From Siphonodentalium dalli (lineage: Eukaryota; Mollusca; Scaphopoda; Gadilida; Siphonodentaliidae): a DNA stretch of 64,000 nucleotides. The stretch spans positions 37,298,194-37,362,193 of the forward strand of contig CP136069.1 in assembly GCA_032622095.1 (NCBI GenBank), in the 5' to 3' direction. Below the pieces are notes generated by a model. That model made no database searches and had not been told where the DNA came from. It worked only from the letters and a program-made list of their open reading frames with translations. The number at the start of each line of letters is the position of its first letter. Position 1 is the stretch's first letter. Below, piece by piece: positions 44,975 to 55,641 of this stretch. A program made the position numbers and the translations under genes.

Positions 44975-45226
44975 CAAGCCTTGAAATAGCGTGTCTGTCA
45001 TTTGCAGAATGAGGTCCCCAGAGGGTGAATTTAGTGATGCTACCCCGCATAGCGGGCTAGCATCACCAAATTCACCTTCTGGGAACCTCATTCTGCTGAG
45101 GTGTAAGCAGTATGAGGTCCCCAGAGGGTGAATTTGGTGATGCTAGCCCACTATGCGGGGTAGCATCACTAAATTCACCCTCTGGGGACCTCATTCTGCA
45201 AATGACAGACACGCTATTTCAAGGCT
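44975..45226. repeat. PAL-A repeat, two blocks directly joined
   Basis: CAAGCCTTGAAATAGCGTGT left and CACGCTATTTCAAGGCT right. The blocks are joined by GCTGAGGTGTAAGCAG without the long spacer. Confidence 0.9.
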
Positions 45227-45430
45227 ATGACCCTAAATGCTCAGGTGCCCTGCATTAAAAGCTGAGAAGAAAACATTACCACAATTACAATAACAGTTTC
45301 AGATATTGATGCCTTGGGAGAGACAGTGTTCACTAACATCTCTGTGTTGAAACTATGAAAAGTCCACAAATTGGGGAAATAAAAGGGAAAGAATGAATCC
45401 CCAGCCCTGATAGAGATGGTGTTAAGTCTG

Positions 45431-45797
45431 CGTGCTAGCATCACCACATTCACCCTCTGGGGACCTCATTTTCCTAAGGCCTCATCTTCTGGGAAGTATC
45501 TATAGTCTCAAATTAACATTGTTTATAGTTACTTTTTCCCTTCTGGGAAGTTTCTATATCCCCTAATTTACAGAAGATAACATGCATCATCGAGGTGACT
45601 AACGGGTGAACATCACCAACTTCAACTGGGGAACTTCAATCTTATCCTAGGTCTCCCATAGCAGTTGAGGCCTAAACAGAATGAGGTTCCCAGATGGTGA
45701 ATTTGGTTATCCTAACCCACTGTGTGGGGTAGCAGCACTAAATTCACCCTCTGGGGACCTCATTCTTCAAATGACAGACTCACTATCTGCAGGTCTG
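45431..45797. repeat. PAL-A repeat, left half block missing
   Basis: Starts in the first block (GTGCTAGCATCACCACATTC), carries the full spacer and second block, ends CTCACTATCTGCAGGTCTG. Confidence 0.85.
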
Positions 45798-45827
45798 AGG
45801 ACAGGTTGAGAATTTAACTGCATGTCC

Positions 45828-45878
45828 CTTGAAAACCCAGGACATCAACTTGAGATATTGATGTCCTGGGTTTTCAAG
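45828..45878. repeat. Perfect short palindrome
   Basis: CTTGAAAACCCAGGACATCA, a 9-base loop, and the full complement. Confidence 0.85.
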
Positions 45879-46345
45879 TGACAGTGTTGTCTATATGGAG
45901 ACTTTAATATACCAGAGTGCATAAACATCCACTGTAAACAGAACTAATCCATATCAGCCCAATTGTTTATGTAGCCATTTGAATTAGGTGTAAATTGTAC
46001 TGAGAAAACAAAGAGTTCAGCCCAATATTGTTTACCTGGGTAAAGAACAGGTAGAAAAAAACGAGAACTGATTGGCAAAATTGTCACAAGGAGGAAAGTA
46101 AATAAAAGACAAACGTGATACGACAAAAAGAAAGTTAGCCCAAAAGAACAAGTGAGAAGATACTAGCTAGACACCACAAGAGAGAAATTGATTAACGGAG
46201 GAAGGTAAATAGCAGAAAACAAGATGAGGTGACAGAAGCAAATGAAATGTATTAGTTTGTATTTCAACACTTTACAGAGCGTTCAGAACAAAACAATTCA
46301 TATATAGATGGAACTTGAGGTAAGTGAGTGTATTTTATATAATGT
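45879..46345. other. No recognised feature
   Basis: Intron sequence. Confidence 0.5.
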
Positions 46346-47181
46346 TCACTTTTGCAGCTTTCCTGTACGTGATAATTGTTGCATGTTAACTACATGTGTA
46401 ACAACAATGTTGTATAGGAAAAGATATTCATCATGAAGCACTAAGTTGCCTAATCCATTCCAATGGGATTATAGCATTATGGTATTATGTTGTGTTTGTT
46501 CTGGATCAACCCTGTTCCAAGTGGATCGATTACAGTGTTCTAAAGTTGAGTTTACACGAAAATTAACTCTTCCAAGTCTGGAGCTTTCTGAAATGTTGTG
46601 AAAACCCTGTGCCAATGCATTCTATTATATATACGAGTCTCCCATAGGAAGCCTCGCATATATAAGAGAATACATCGGCCTAACAATTTTATAAATGGGC
46701 AAGAAACTGGTTTATAAGACAAATATCTAAATCCATTTTATTGTATCGCCATGCTTTATTTTTAATGTATATTATGTATTCTCTATTGCCAATAAAAATC
46801 ATCTCTTTCTCTCTTAACAGTGCATTCTCTTGTATATGCGAGGCTCCCTATGGGAAACTCACATACATAAGATAATGCACTGACACAGGGTCTTTAATGT
46901 TCCACCAGCGCAACTCCCGTCATGAAAGTATTAACACAATGATGAGACAATATACTGTTCACTTTTGCAGCTTTCCTGTACGTGATATTTATTGCACGTT
47001 ATCTACATGTGTGACCACAATGTTGTATAGGAGAAGATATACATCATGAAGCAGCAACTTGCCTAATCCATTCCAATGGGATTATAGGATTATGGTATTA
47101 TGTTGTGTTTGTTCGGGATCAACCCTGTTCCAGGTGGATCGATTACAGTGTTCTAAAGTTGAGTTTACATGAAAATGAACA
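46346..47181. repeat. Direct duplication of about 220 bp flanking a TTAA-1 element
   Basis: 46346-46562 and 46952-47181 align closely (TTTTGCAGCTTTCCTGTACG to TCTAAAGTTGAGTTTACA). Differences of roughly 5-8 % suggest an old duplication. The TTAA-1 copy lies exactly between. Confidence 0.88.
46563..46934. mobile_element. TTAA-1 element with an unusual spacer
   Basis: TTAA at both ends, CTCTTCCAAGTCTGGAGCTT left and CCCGTCATGAAAGTA right. Between the two hairpins about 140 bp replace the usual spacer (46680-46818). Confidence 0.8.
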
Positions 47182-47329
47182 CAATGATGACAAAAAAGGT
47201 TATTTGTATTTTTAAAATTTCACAAGTCAAAAAGGTGTTACAATCTTATTTATATGAAGAATAGATGAGTAATTTAACCAACTCAACAAAGTTCGCATAT
47301 TTTTCTTACAAGTACCGGTATATGTCTCT

Positions 47330-47831
47330 CATGGTTCATACATCGACCTTTGAACAAAATTCCATAACTTTTCCATACCTTTTCCAGACTTCCTGATCAT
47401 TTTTTCGAGACTTTTCAATGAACAAATTCAATAACTTTCCCATACGTCACATCAGGGAATTTGAAAAAAAAATTGGGAAAGACTTTACAATTTCCTTATT
47501 TTGAAAAGGTCACTGGAATTATTGTTCTAATTATAGGAAGATGAGTAGCTATTGTGTTTACCATCCATAAAGTCTACGCTTTTATATGTTTTCATGGTTG
47601 ATCACCGTGGCCTCCCCCATGTTTGCTGCAGTGATATATTATCCCTGAACAAATGCCAGTCATTTATACATCATGTATTAAGTAATCAGCACTGATATTA
47701 AATATTATTCCATGACTTTTCAAGACCTTCTCCATAACTGGGTGAGAAAAGGTCCCATTTTCCAGGGTATGGAAATCAAATTTTCGAATTCCATAACTTT
47801 TCCAGGATTCCAGACCCGCGTATGAACCCTG
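47330..47831. mobile_element. hAT-like non-autonomous element
   Basis: Ends CATGGTTCATAC and GTATGAACCCTG are inverted copies with one mismatch. The interior repeats TTCCATAACTTTTCCA-type phrases near both ends. CAGGGTTCATAC termini are known from hAT elements. The flanks share only a short TCTCT, so the target duplication is uncertain. Confidence 0.6.
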
Positions 47832-47873
47832 TCTCTTGTAATTTCATCACAATTCGTAATGTGAACAACTACA

Positions 47874-48040
47874 GTTGGAAATATTTTGCACTAATTTCTA
47901 CTCATAAAATTATAAGCCATTCTCATAGTTAGAAATATTTTGCACTAATTTCAACTCATAAAATTATAAGCCATTCTCATAGTTAGAAATATTTTGCACT
48001 AATTTCTACTCATAAAATTATAAGTCATTCTCATAGTTGA
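47874..48040. repeat. Three tandem units of 54 bp
   Basis: Units start at 47881, 47935 and 47989 with ATATTTTGCACTAATTTC and are almost identical. Confidence 0.9.
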
Positions 48041-48106
48041 CAATTTCTTAACTAAATAATCATTGATGAGTAGTTACCTTAGGAAATGTGTTCAGGTGAT
48101 AAGTTT

Positions 48107-48255
48107 AAGCCTGCAAATAGTGTCTGTCATTTGCAGAATGAGGTCCCCAGAGGGTGAATTTAGTGACGCTACCCCCGCACAGTGGGCTAGCATCACCAAG
48201 TTCACCCTCTGGGGACCTCATTCTGCAAATGACAGACAGACTATTTCAAGGCTTG
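48107..48255. repeat. PAL-A single-block copy nested in TTAA-5
   Basis: AAGCCTGCAAATAGTGTCTG to ACTATTTCAAGGCTTG: one inverted block with both outer ends, the smallest complete PAL-A in the window. Confidence 0.88.
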
Positions 48256-48334
48256 AATGTTGTCAAGCAATAAATAGGAATCCTACTGCACTTGTATTAT
48301 CTGTGTCTGTCTCATATAATATTATCATCCCTTA

Positions 48335-48900
48335 ACTAACACTATTTCTGATTGGGCAAACGTCGTTACATGATAATCAGGGTAAAAGTTATATTGGACT
48401 CCCGAAAGTCATATTGGACTCGAATCGAGTCCAATATGACTTTTTAAAAATTATCGGGAATCTGTGACATCACGAAGTAACGATATTGCCAAATGAATCG
48501 GGGAAATTGTGATGCGCACTCAATGCTCTGGTGGATTTAGCAGACGTTTCACTTCCACATTGAGTTTTTTTTATATCCGTGTTTACTGTTCCAAATCATG
48601 CTTTCAAATGATCAAATACAGGCCTTTATAGAGAATCAAGTGCCGACATATACCAAAAATAAACACAAAAGATTTATTCCCAAAATTTGGATAAACATAC
48701 GATGGATAATAAAAATGTCATTATACAATGTTGTGTACATGCAATATATGTTTTTCTTGTACACGTCTAGATTGTGGTGAAAAGATATATTGGACTCACG
48801 ACTGAATGTCTAGTCCAATATGACTTTTCACCACAACCTGGACTAGTACCAGAAAAACACATACCGTACACAACATTTTATAATAACTTTATAATATTTA
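48335..48900. other. Inserted segment with GAGTCCAATATGAC palindromes
   Basis: Contains TATTGGACTCGAATCGAGTC palindromes at 48393-48437 and 48787-48830. Between them a 60-codon plus-strand frame starts MLSNDQIQAFIENQVPTYTK. The start faintly resembles the N-terminus of Crypton-type or KIAA1958-like proteins (acidic helix then xxTKxK), but nothing further supports it. Confidence 0.35.
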
Positions 48901-48972
48901 ATGAGCATCACTTCAAATGAATAACAGATCAATGTATACTTTTATAACTGATGAGAGAATCCAACCAGTATA

Positions 48973-49413
48973 GAAGGTTTGAGTGCCAATTCCGATTTTT
49001 GTATCAACCCATATACCCTGTGCCAATGCATTCTCTTATATATGCGAGTCGGCCATAGGTATATAAGAGAATGCATTGGCCTGACAATTTTTCATCATTT
49101 GTTATTATTTTAACAATTTTAATAATTTTTTCTTATATTCTTTAATTAAATCTTTCAGTGCCAGACTTATTTTGTAGGTTTAGAACCAGGGAATCTTACG
49201 TTTTTCATGGGCATAAAAATTATTACTATGAATACTTGGTGATAGTTTTGAGTTATAACATGCCCCTAAGGTCTTATCCAGTTTGTTTTAAATTTCAATA
49301 TAGTATGCTGAAGCATACCCAAAAAAAATTCAACCCAAAAAAACAATTTTTTTTAGTTTTTTTTCACTCCAAATTAGGGACGATGTGATCGGCCCCTGGC
49401 ACTGAAATAGTTA
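48973..49413 (+). mobile_element. TTAA-2 element with extra internal sequence
   Basis: Left GGTTTGAGTGCCAATTCC, one hairpin with a shortened right arm, long AT-rich spacer, then ATCGGCCCCTGGCACTGAAA. The usual GGGCCGATGAGATCGG is separated by about 200 bp. Confidence 0.8.
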
Positions 49414-49800
49414 ACCCTTTACCCAACAAACCGGCCAAAAACGCCCAAATAAAGCTTCAACAGCCTAAAATATCTTCGGTCTGTCTCAATAGAACCATAC
49501 AAATATGGATATCATTGGAACCGGCTCCTTGACCACATTGTGATAGTTACAGTTATGCCCTGTGCCAATGCATTCTCTTATATATGCGAGTCGACCATAG
49601 GTCGCCTCGCATATATAAGAGAATGCATTGGCCTAAAAAAAATCTTTTTTTACCATTTTTTCTTACATTCTTTAACAATTTTATAATTTTTAATGTGTTA
49701 AGCCAATGCATTCTCTTATGTATGCGAGGCGACCTATGGTCGACTCGCATATATAAGAGAATGCATTGGCACAGGGCCCTCCTGTTGGGTAAAGGGTTAA
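49411..49800 (+). mobile_element. TTAA-3 element, complete, double hairpin
   Basis: TTAA flanks, canonical ends, both hairpins intact. Its left TTAA is the right end of the preceding TTAA-2 copy. Confidence 0.93.
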
Positions 49801-49802
49801 GC

Positions 49803-50150
49803 GGTTTCCACACCTGAGCTATCTCAGGATGTGGAACATTTAGATGGACCTACACAAAAAAATACCTAATTGTTAAGCTCATGCACCATATGAAGGAATC
49901 TATGCTATCTGAAGACCACATCTGGCATATTATATAACAATAAAAATGTAAAAAAGGTGACTCTAACCATAGTTTAGAAAGAAAATATTCGGAACAGCTT
50001 TCTCAGCAAGTATAACAAATTAATGCAATTGCAGCAAATGATTAACTGCCATAAAAAGTACATGATCTGAACTAGTGCCAGGCTCGAATGAGTATTTAAT
50101 AGAGAGCATTGCTGCTTCGAGAATGTTAACAGAATGTTAGTTTGTGCATA
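49803..50150. repeat. Dispersed repeat shared with 3535-3876
   Basis: See the other copy. Similarity covers about 340 bp with scattered substitutions and small indels. Confidence 0.75.
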
Positions 50151-50226
50151 ACATTGGTTTTAACATGTGAAATCTCATTATTGGAGAGTTATAAATGATG
50201 AAAATATAAAGAAAGTCAATCTATTT

Positions 50227-50527
50227 TTAACCCTTTCATGACAGGAGCTATGCTGATGCAACATTAAAGACTCTGTGCCAATGCATTCTCTTGTAAACGC
50301 GAGTAGACCATAGAACGCCTCGCATATATAAGAGAATGCATTGGCCTAACAATTTTTTTTATAATTTTATAATTTATAATTTTTATCAATTTTCCTTACA
50401 TTCTATAACAATTTTTATCATTTTGTTTATCATTTTTTATCCTTTTCTCTTACATTCTTTAACAATTTTTATAATTTTTTATCCCATGTATACTTTTATA
50501 AATGGGCGGGAGCATCCACTTAGTAAA
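50227..50527. mobile_element. TTAA-1 / TTAA-5 chimera
   Basis: Left end CCCTTTCATGACAGGAGC and one hairpin; after an AT-rich spacer the right end is TTAA-5 type (TATACTTTTATAAATGGG to ACTTAGTAAATAAAGGG). Confidence 0.75.
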
Positions 50528-51044
50528 TAAAGGGTTATGTTAAAACCAAATGGATAATAATTGCATGCATCACGTACATGATGATAGTTCTTATTCCTCG
50601 ACGGTCAATACGCTCAGCATTTTATAATGTTATTTAGATTTAAGAGGCCATTAAGTATGGTTGAAGAGTAAATAGTTTGAGTGAGAAATCTATATACTAA
50701 CAATGTTTCTATGGCACCCGGAAATGGTACCCCAGATGGTGTTTGCATTGTGCGAGATTATCGGGATATTTATAATAGATGCTTCAATAGCAATTGAGAC
50801 GCCAATAATGGTAATGCAGAAAGACAACTGTTGATACAGATTTGGTATATTTTTGGTTGCTTGTACTATATATTCATAACAATTCGGGGCTGTCTTGGCA
50901 TTTTTGCACAAAATTTGCTATTTGAAATTTCAGTTATTTTATGCTATATTTGTAGTCACTTTCCCACATTTATGCTCTTTTCTGGAACTAAAATTTAAGT
51001 ACTTGTAAGAACTTCTTGATGAACAGGTATATAATAAAGACATT
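50528..51044. other. No recognised feature
   Basis: Intron sequence; short frames only. Confidence 0.5.
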
Positions 51045-51254
51045 TTAACCCTTTACCCAACAGAAGGGCCCTGTGCCAATGCATTCTCTTATATATGCGA
51101 GTCGACCATAGGTCGCCTCGCATATATAAGAGAATGCATTGGCTTAACACATTAAAAATTAATTTTAAAGAATGTAAGAAAAAATGGTAAAAAGTGTTAA
51201 AAAAAGATTTTTTTTAGGCCAATGCATTCTCTTATATATGCGAGGCGACCTATG
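51045..51254 (-). mobile_element. TTAA-3 element, truncated
   Basis: Minus orientation: CCCTTTACCCAACAGAAGGG, first hairpin, spacer, then cut inside the second hairpin at GCGAGGCGACCTATG. Confidence 0.88.
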
Positions 51255-51395
51255 TCTAATTTTTCTTTTGGGCTGAGAAAGTTATTTTTGCCCAAACACC
51301 ACAGGATACTTTAAAACCACACTATACTTAATATAATAGAGTTGAAAAATAGCATTCTGGAAATCACCCACAATTCAAAATCACCCACATACATA

Positions 51396-51558
51396 CAGTA
51401 ATACCCTAAATAATCGACTCCTATAACCACAGCAGAATTATGGGTAATATTTCAGGATTTTTCCGCTGCATGGCAACAAGCCAAAATTACGACTAAGTCC
51501 TGAAAAATTACCCATAATTCTGCTGTGGTTAAGGAGTCAATTATTTAGGGCATTACTG
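51396..51558. mobile_element. TA-MITE copy
   Basis: CAGTAATACCC and GGGCATTACTG ends, TA flanks; inner left arm shortened. Confidence 0.9.
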
Positions 51559-51650
51559 TACCTTATTCTTGACTTCATACCCTATAATGTAGCTTTGGTG
51601 AGAGTGGCCGGACGGACAGAAGGACAAACAGATATAGAAAGAGTTCGCAC

Positions 51651-51951
51651 CAGTGATGTGCAGTTCTAAAATTTCTTTTCGGTTTCGGTATGGTTTTACT
51701 TAATACACCAATGACTATACGCATAGAGCAGATGGTATATGTTCCAAATTGAAACTGCTACTAGTATTAATGGTGGCAAATAGCAACTGACAAGAGCACA
51801 ATTGCTAACCGTATGTCTTACAACGTTCAGCGACCAGTGTTCTCGGTTAATTGAAACAGGAAGAATAGGTTTCATAGAATATATCGGTTGTGGTTTGGTT
51901 TTGAAATAAAACGAAAAGAAAACCGAGAAACTGTAAAAACGCACATCACAG
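51651..51951. repeat. Possible hAT-like element, CAGTGATGTGC ends
   Basis: CAGTGATGTGC at the left and GCACATCACAG at the right, with loosely inverted TTCTTTTCGGTTT / AAACCGAGAAA-type interiors. The flanking 8-mers agree only in part (GTTCGCAC, GTTAACGC). Confidence 0.4.
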
Positions 51952-52098
51952 GTTAACGCTGAAAGTATGCACAAATAGTCTGAATTTTCAAGGCAATAAA
52001 CCAGTGGCTCAATTGCTGATTGGTTGAATATATCTGCTAATGATTATTTGATTGACAGCTGTGGAGGGATGCATTAACTACGATCTCCTTCATTTCAG

Positions 52099-52763
52099 CT
52101 GCTGATAAGATGAATACGACGACCTCGAGCGTGATAACACAAGCGACTCCAGCACAAACACTAACAGCAATTCTCATTGGAAGCTTTCTGTTCGGTCTTC
52201 TTATGCTCAACATACTAATGTACTTCATATACAAGAAACTAACGAGAAAAAATTATACTCCTAAAATACGTAAAATACGAATAAAAGCTGATGCTGCTTT
52301 CGATATCACGAGCGTAAGCGAATCAAAAACTTCTGTAGTTTCTGGATCTAAAAATAACCTACAGGAAGTTCTTCATGAAGATGACCTCAAGGAGTACACA
52401 AAGGTCATTTCGAACAAAGGACAGAGTGGCGACCAGGCCGTCTTGCAAAGGACTAACAGTAGTCATAGTGCTTTTAATGACAGCGGTATCAGTACGGAGC
52501 CGCCGACATCAAAATCTAACACGGGATGTTCACAATTCAGTGGACCGAAGTCCAAGCGACTTCACAAAAAAGATATGATAGTTTGTCGTAAAAGCAGAAG
52601 TGCTCCAACATCGGCTTCGTCTAATCGGGGCGACATTGAAATGGATCAGGTGTCTCAGTTGTCGAAATGGAACAGCGAGAGACAGCAAGGAAGGTCAAAG
52701 AGTTTCGTGACCTTGTCTGATGTACATAACACTGATCAGTTCATGAAGGATATAGAATTATAG
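52099..52763 (+). CDS. Membrane-protein exon: alternative last exon of the nested gene, or separate gene
   Basis: An acceptor (ccttcatttcag) precedes CTGCTGATAAG and then ATG at 52110; the frame runs to a stop at 52763. From the ATG it encodes 217 residues: a short Thr-rich segment (MNTTTSSVITQATPAQT), a membrane span (about residues 18-41, LTAILIGSFLFGLLMLNILM), a basic stop-transfer KKLTRK and a Ser-rich cytoplasmic part of about 170 residues with a basic patch (KSKRLHKKD). There is no signal peptide. Entering from a phase-1 donor such as 41435 gives Ala-Ala-Asp-Lys-Met in frame, which would supply a signal peptide and extend the Thr-rich stalk. A possible polyadenylation signal AATAAA is at 52847. 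Family not recognised. Confidence 0.65.
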
Positions 52764-52846
52764 GTGATGTTTACTGTAAAAAATATATATCAACACATAC
52801 CTAAACTCTCCCTTCTTCTCAACCCTTTACCAGGAATGTACCGGTT

Positions 52847-52852
52847 AATAAA
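52847..52852 (+). promoter_or_regulatory. Candidate polyadenylation signal AATAAA
   Basis: A canonical AATAAA 84 bp after the stop of the 52099-52763 exon and before the next repeat. It is the only one seen near this stop. Position supports it; the hexamer is common in AT-rich DNA. Confidence 0.4.
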
Positions 52853-52894
52853 CTGAATGAGTAATTACATTCGAGAATCAACGGTTCAACTTGA

Positions 52895-53260
52895 AAGCCT
52901 GAAAATAGTGTGTCTGTCATTTGCAGAATGAGGTCCCCAGAGGGTGAATTTAGTGACGCTATCCGGCACAGTGGGCTAAAATCACCAAATTCACCCTCTG
53001 GGGATGCTTTCTGATTAGGCCTCATCTGCTGGGAAATGTCTAGTTACTTTTCCTTTCTGGGAAGTTTCTATATCCCCCTTTTTCCTTAAGATAAAATGCA
53101 CTATCCAGGTGACTAATGGATGAACATCACCAATTTCAATTTCAATCTGATCATAGGTCTCCCATAGCAGTTGAGGCCTAAGCAGAATGAGGTTCCCAGA
53201 GGTAAATTCACCCTCTGTGGATCTCATTCTGCAAATGACAGACACACTATTTGCAGGCTT
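52895..53260. repeat. PAL-A repeat, two-block copy
   Basis: AAGCCTGAAAATAGTGTGTC to CACACTATTTGCAGGCTT; the second block has lost its centre. Confidence 0.88.
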
Positions 53261-53680
53261 AACTTGTTAACTTGCATACTTGGCCTAAGCTTAACTTGTT
53301 AACTTGCATACTTGGCCTATGCTTAACTTGTTAACTTGCATACTTGGCCTATGCTTAACTTGTATACTTGGCCTATGCTTAACTTGTTAACTTGCATACT
53401 TGGCCTATGCTTAACTTGCATACTTGGCCTATGCTTAACTTGTCAACTTGCATACTTGGCCTATGCTTAACTTGTTAACTTGCATACTTGGCCTATGCTT
53501 AACTTGTTAACTTGCATACTTGGCCTATGCTTAACTTGTATACTTGGCCTATGCTTAACTTGTCAACTTGCATACTTGGCCTATGCTTAACTTGCATACT
53601 TGGCCTATGCTTAACTTGTCAACTTGCATACTTGGCCTATGCTTAACTTGTCAACTTGCATACTTGGCCTATGCTCAGAT
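53261..53680. repeat. Minisatellite, 31/32-bp and 21-bp steps
   Basis: Units CTTAACTTGTTAACTTGCAT followed by ACTTGGCCTATG. Shorter units skip TTGTTAAC. It ends at GGCCTATGCTCAGATT. Confidence 0.93.
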
Positions 53681-54233
53681 TAGAAATTGTCCTCTATCTT
53701 ATATTATCCGAGTCCATTCTGGTAAGCCCTGGAAGTCACTCTGGGACAATCCACCCAATTGATCCCATGAACTGACTACTTTTAGAAGCAAAAAAGCCAT
53801 GCATGCTGTGCTGAATGGGTCAAGATAGTATGGTTCTAATTTGCGAGATACCAATAAATTTGAAATGTTGATTTCCATATGCAGGAACCATTGATTAGGG
53901 TAAGCAGGATCTTCAAATACTGTCTGTTAAGTACATGAATGCATGCCACTTGAAAAATAGATGTTTTAAAATTCATATTTATTAATACAATGTGTTTAAC
54001 ATTCAATATGTCATACCAGTAATCTCTAATAAAATGGAATATAGAGACATCATAATTGTATATCAATACATGTAGTTCCTTTTTGTAGTTTTGTTTGTTT
54101 GAATGAAATATTAGGAAAACTTCCCATAAAACTTGAGTTTGAATAATTTCTCAGGAGATTTGAAGAAGCTATATCTAATAAATATTTTGGAGATTGTAGC
54201 TACCCAAAGCAGCATTTCAAAATTTGGGATACC
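53681..54233. other. No recognised feature
   Basis: AT-rich intron sequence. Confidence 0.5.
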
Positions 54234-54480
54234 CTAACCCTTTTATGACTCGAGCTTCCTAAAATTTCTGCGAAAACCCTGTGCATTCTCTTATATATGC
54301 GAGTATCCCATAGGGAGCCTCGCATATATAAGAGAATACATTGGTCTAATAACATTTACCTTGACCTTGTAAAGCCAGTGCATTCTCTTATATATGTGAG
54401 GCTCCCTATGGGAGACTCGAATATGTAAGAGAATGCAGTGGCACAGGATCTTCAATGTTGCACCAGCGCAGCTTCCGTCT
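54234..54480. mobile_element. TTAA-1 element, right tip missing
   Basis: CCCTTTTATGACTCGAGC left; two hairpins; ends CACCAGCGCAGCTTCCGTC without the closing CATGAAAGGG. Confidence 0.82.
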
Positions 54481-54873
54481 GCACACTTGACAAATTCAGC
54501 AACAGCTGGGTTAGTTAGCTAAAGCAAGATATGTCAGCAAACACACAGCACACAGGGTATCAATCAACAACCTGGTATGTTTACAGACAATCTGGACTTT
54601 TATAGGTACAAATTTGAATTTCGGGCTGTACCGACACACATGATATGATATGCATATTGCGATTCACTTTAGAATTAAAGGATTATTGAAATTTTAACCC
54701 GCAGTGAAGAATGGTATTAAAAAGTTATTGAAAATGGTGGCCATGTATAATGATAATTTCATTTCTCATTTCTAATAGCATACCATTCCATAGCTACACT
54801 TAAACAGACTGAAACAATGGAATTTATCCTTTAGTTTTAATTGGGCACTACTGTTGAATGCTAGATTTACTGC
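54481..54873. other. No recognised feature
   Basis: Intron sequence. Confidence 0.5.
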
Positions 54874-55193
54874 CAAGCCTCGTCATTTGCAGAATGAGGT
54901 CCCCAGAGGGTGAATTTAGTGATGCTACCCCGCATAGCAGGCTAGCATCACCAAATTCACCCTCTGGGGACCTAATTCTGCTTACACCTCAGCAGAATGA
55001 GGTGTTAGCCCGCTATGTGGGGTAGCATCACTAAATTCACCCTCTGGGGTCCTCATTCTGCTTACACCTCAGCAGAATGAGGTTCCCAGAGGGTGAACTT
55101 GGTGATGTTAGCCCGCTATGCGGGGTAGCATCACTAAATTCACCCTCTGGGGACCTCATTCTGCAAATGACAGACACGCTATTTCAAGGCTTG
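54874..55193. repeat. PAL-A repeat, three blocks directly joined
   Basis: Three successive blocks linked by GCTTACACCTCAGCAGAATG. The middle block lacks its left GGTCCCC side. The left end is CAAGCCTCGTCATTTGC; the right end is complete to TTTCAAGGCTTG. Confidence 0.9.
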
Positions 55194-55641
55194 TTTACTG
55201 CTCACAGCCACTAAGGAACTATACATATGCATGTGGTCAACAAAATATATCAAACTGTGGGGATAAGCGTATTGTGTTTATATGTCCGTTAAAATGTATC
55301 AAAATACAACTCTTCAGAATCGTTACAACCCAAGTTGATTTCATAAACAAAATAAAATAAAATAAAAAATATTTCTTATCTTATTCTGCATTTGTCTTTC
55401 CCATTCAAGTATGTGAACAATATGAGTTTTATATGATATGTGACTGCATGTATTATTATAACGAAACAAGGTGGATTATTCATCTGCTCCCGGACCACTA
55501 TATAATAATATAGCTGATATTTTTCTTATAGCCGTAAATGTCTGTGATTGTAGAAATGGCGATGGATTGTTTTAACACTTTTCACCTTTAAACTTGAAGA
55601 AGGCGAAAGCTGAAAGCTTGTTTGAATATTTTTGAAAGGTC
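55194..55641. other. No recognised feature
   Basis: AT-rich intron sequence. Confidence 0.5.

Larger units (their letters stand above)
48047..48975. mobile_element. TTAA-5 element split by two insertions
   Basis: Left part TTAACTAAATAATCATTGATGAG, middle AATAGGAATCCTACTGCACT, right end AATGAATAACAGATCAATGT to AGTATAGAAGG. It is interrupted by a PAL-A block at 48107-48255 and by about 570 bp of other DNA at 48335-48900. Confidence 0.7.
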
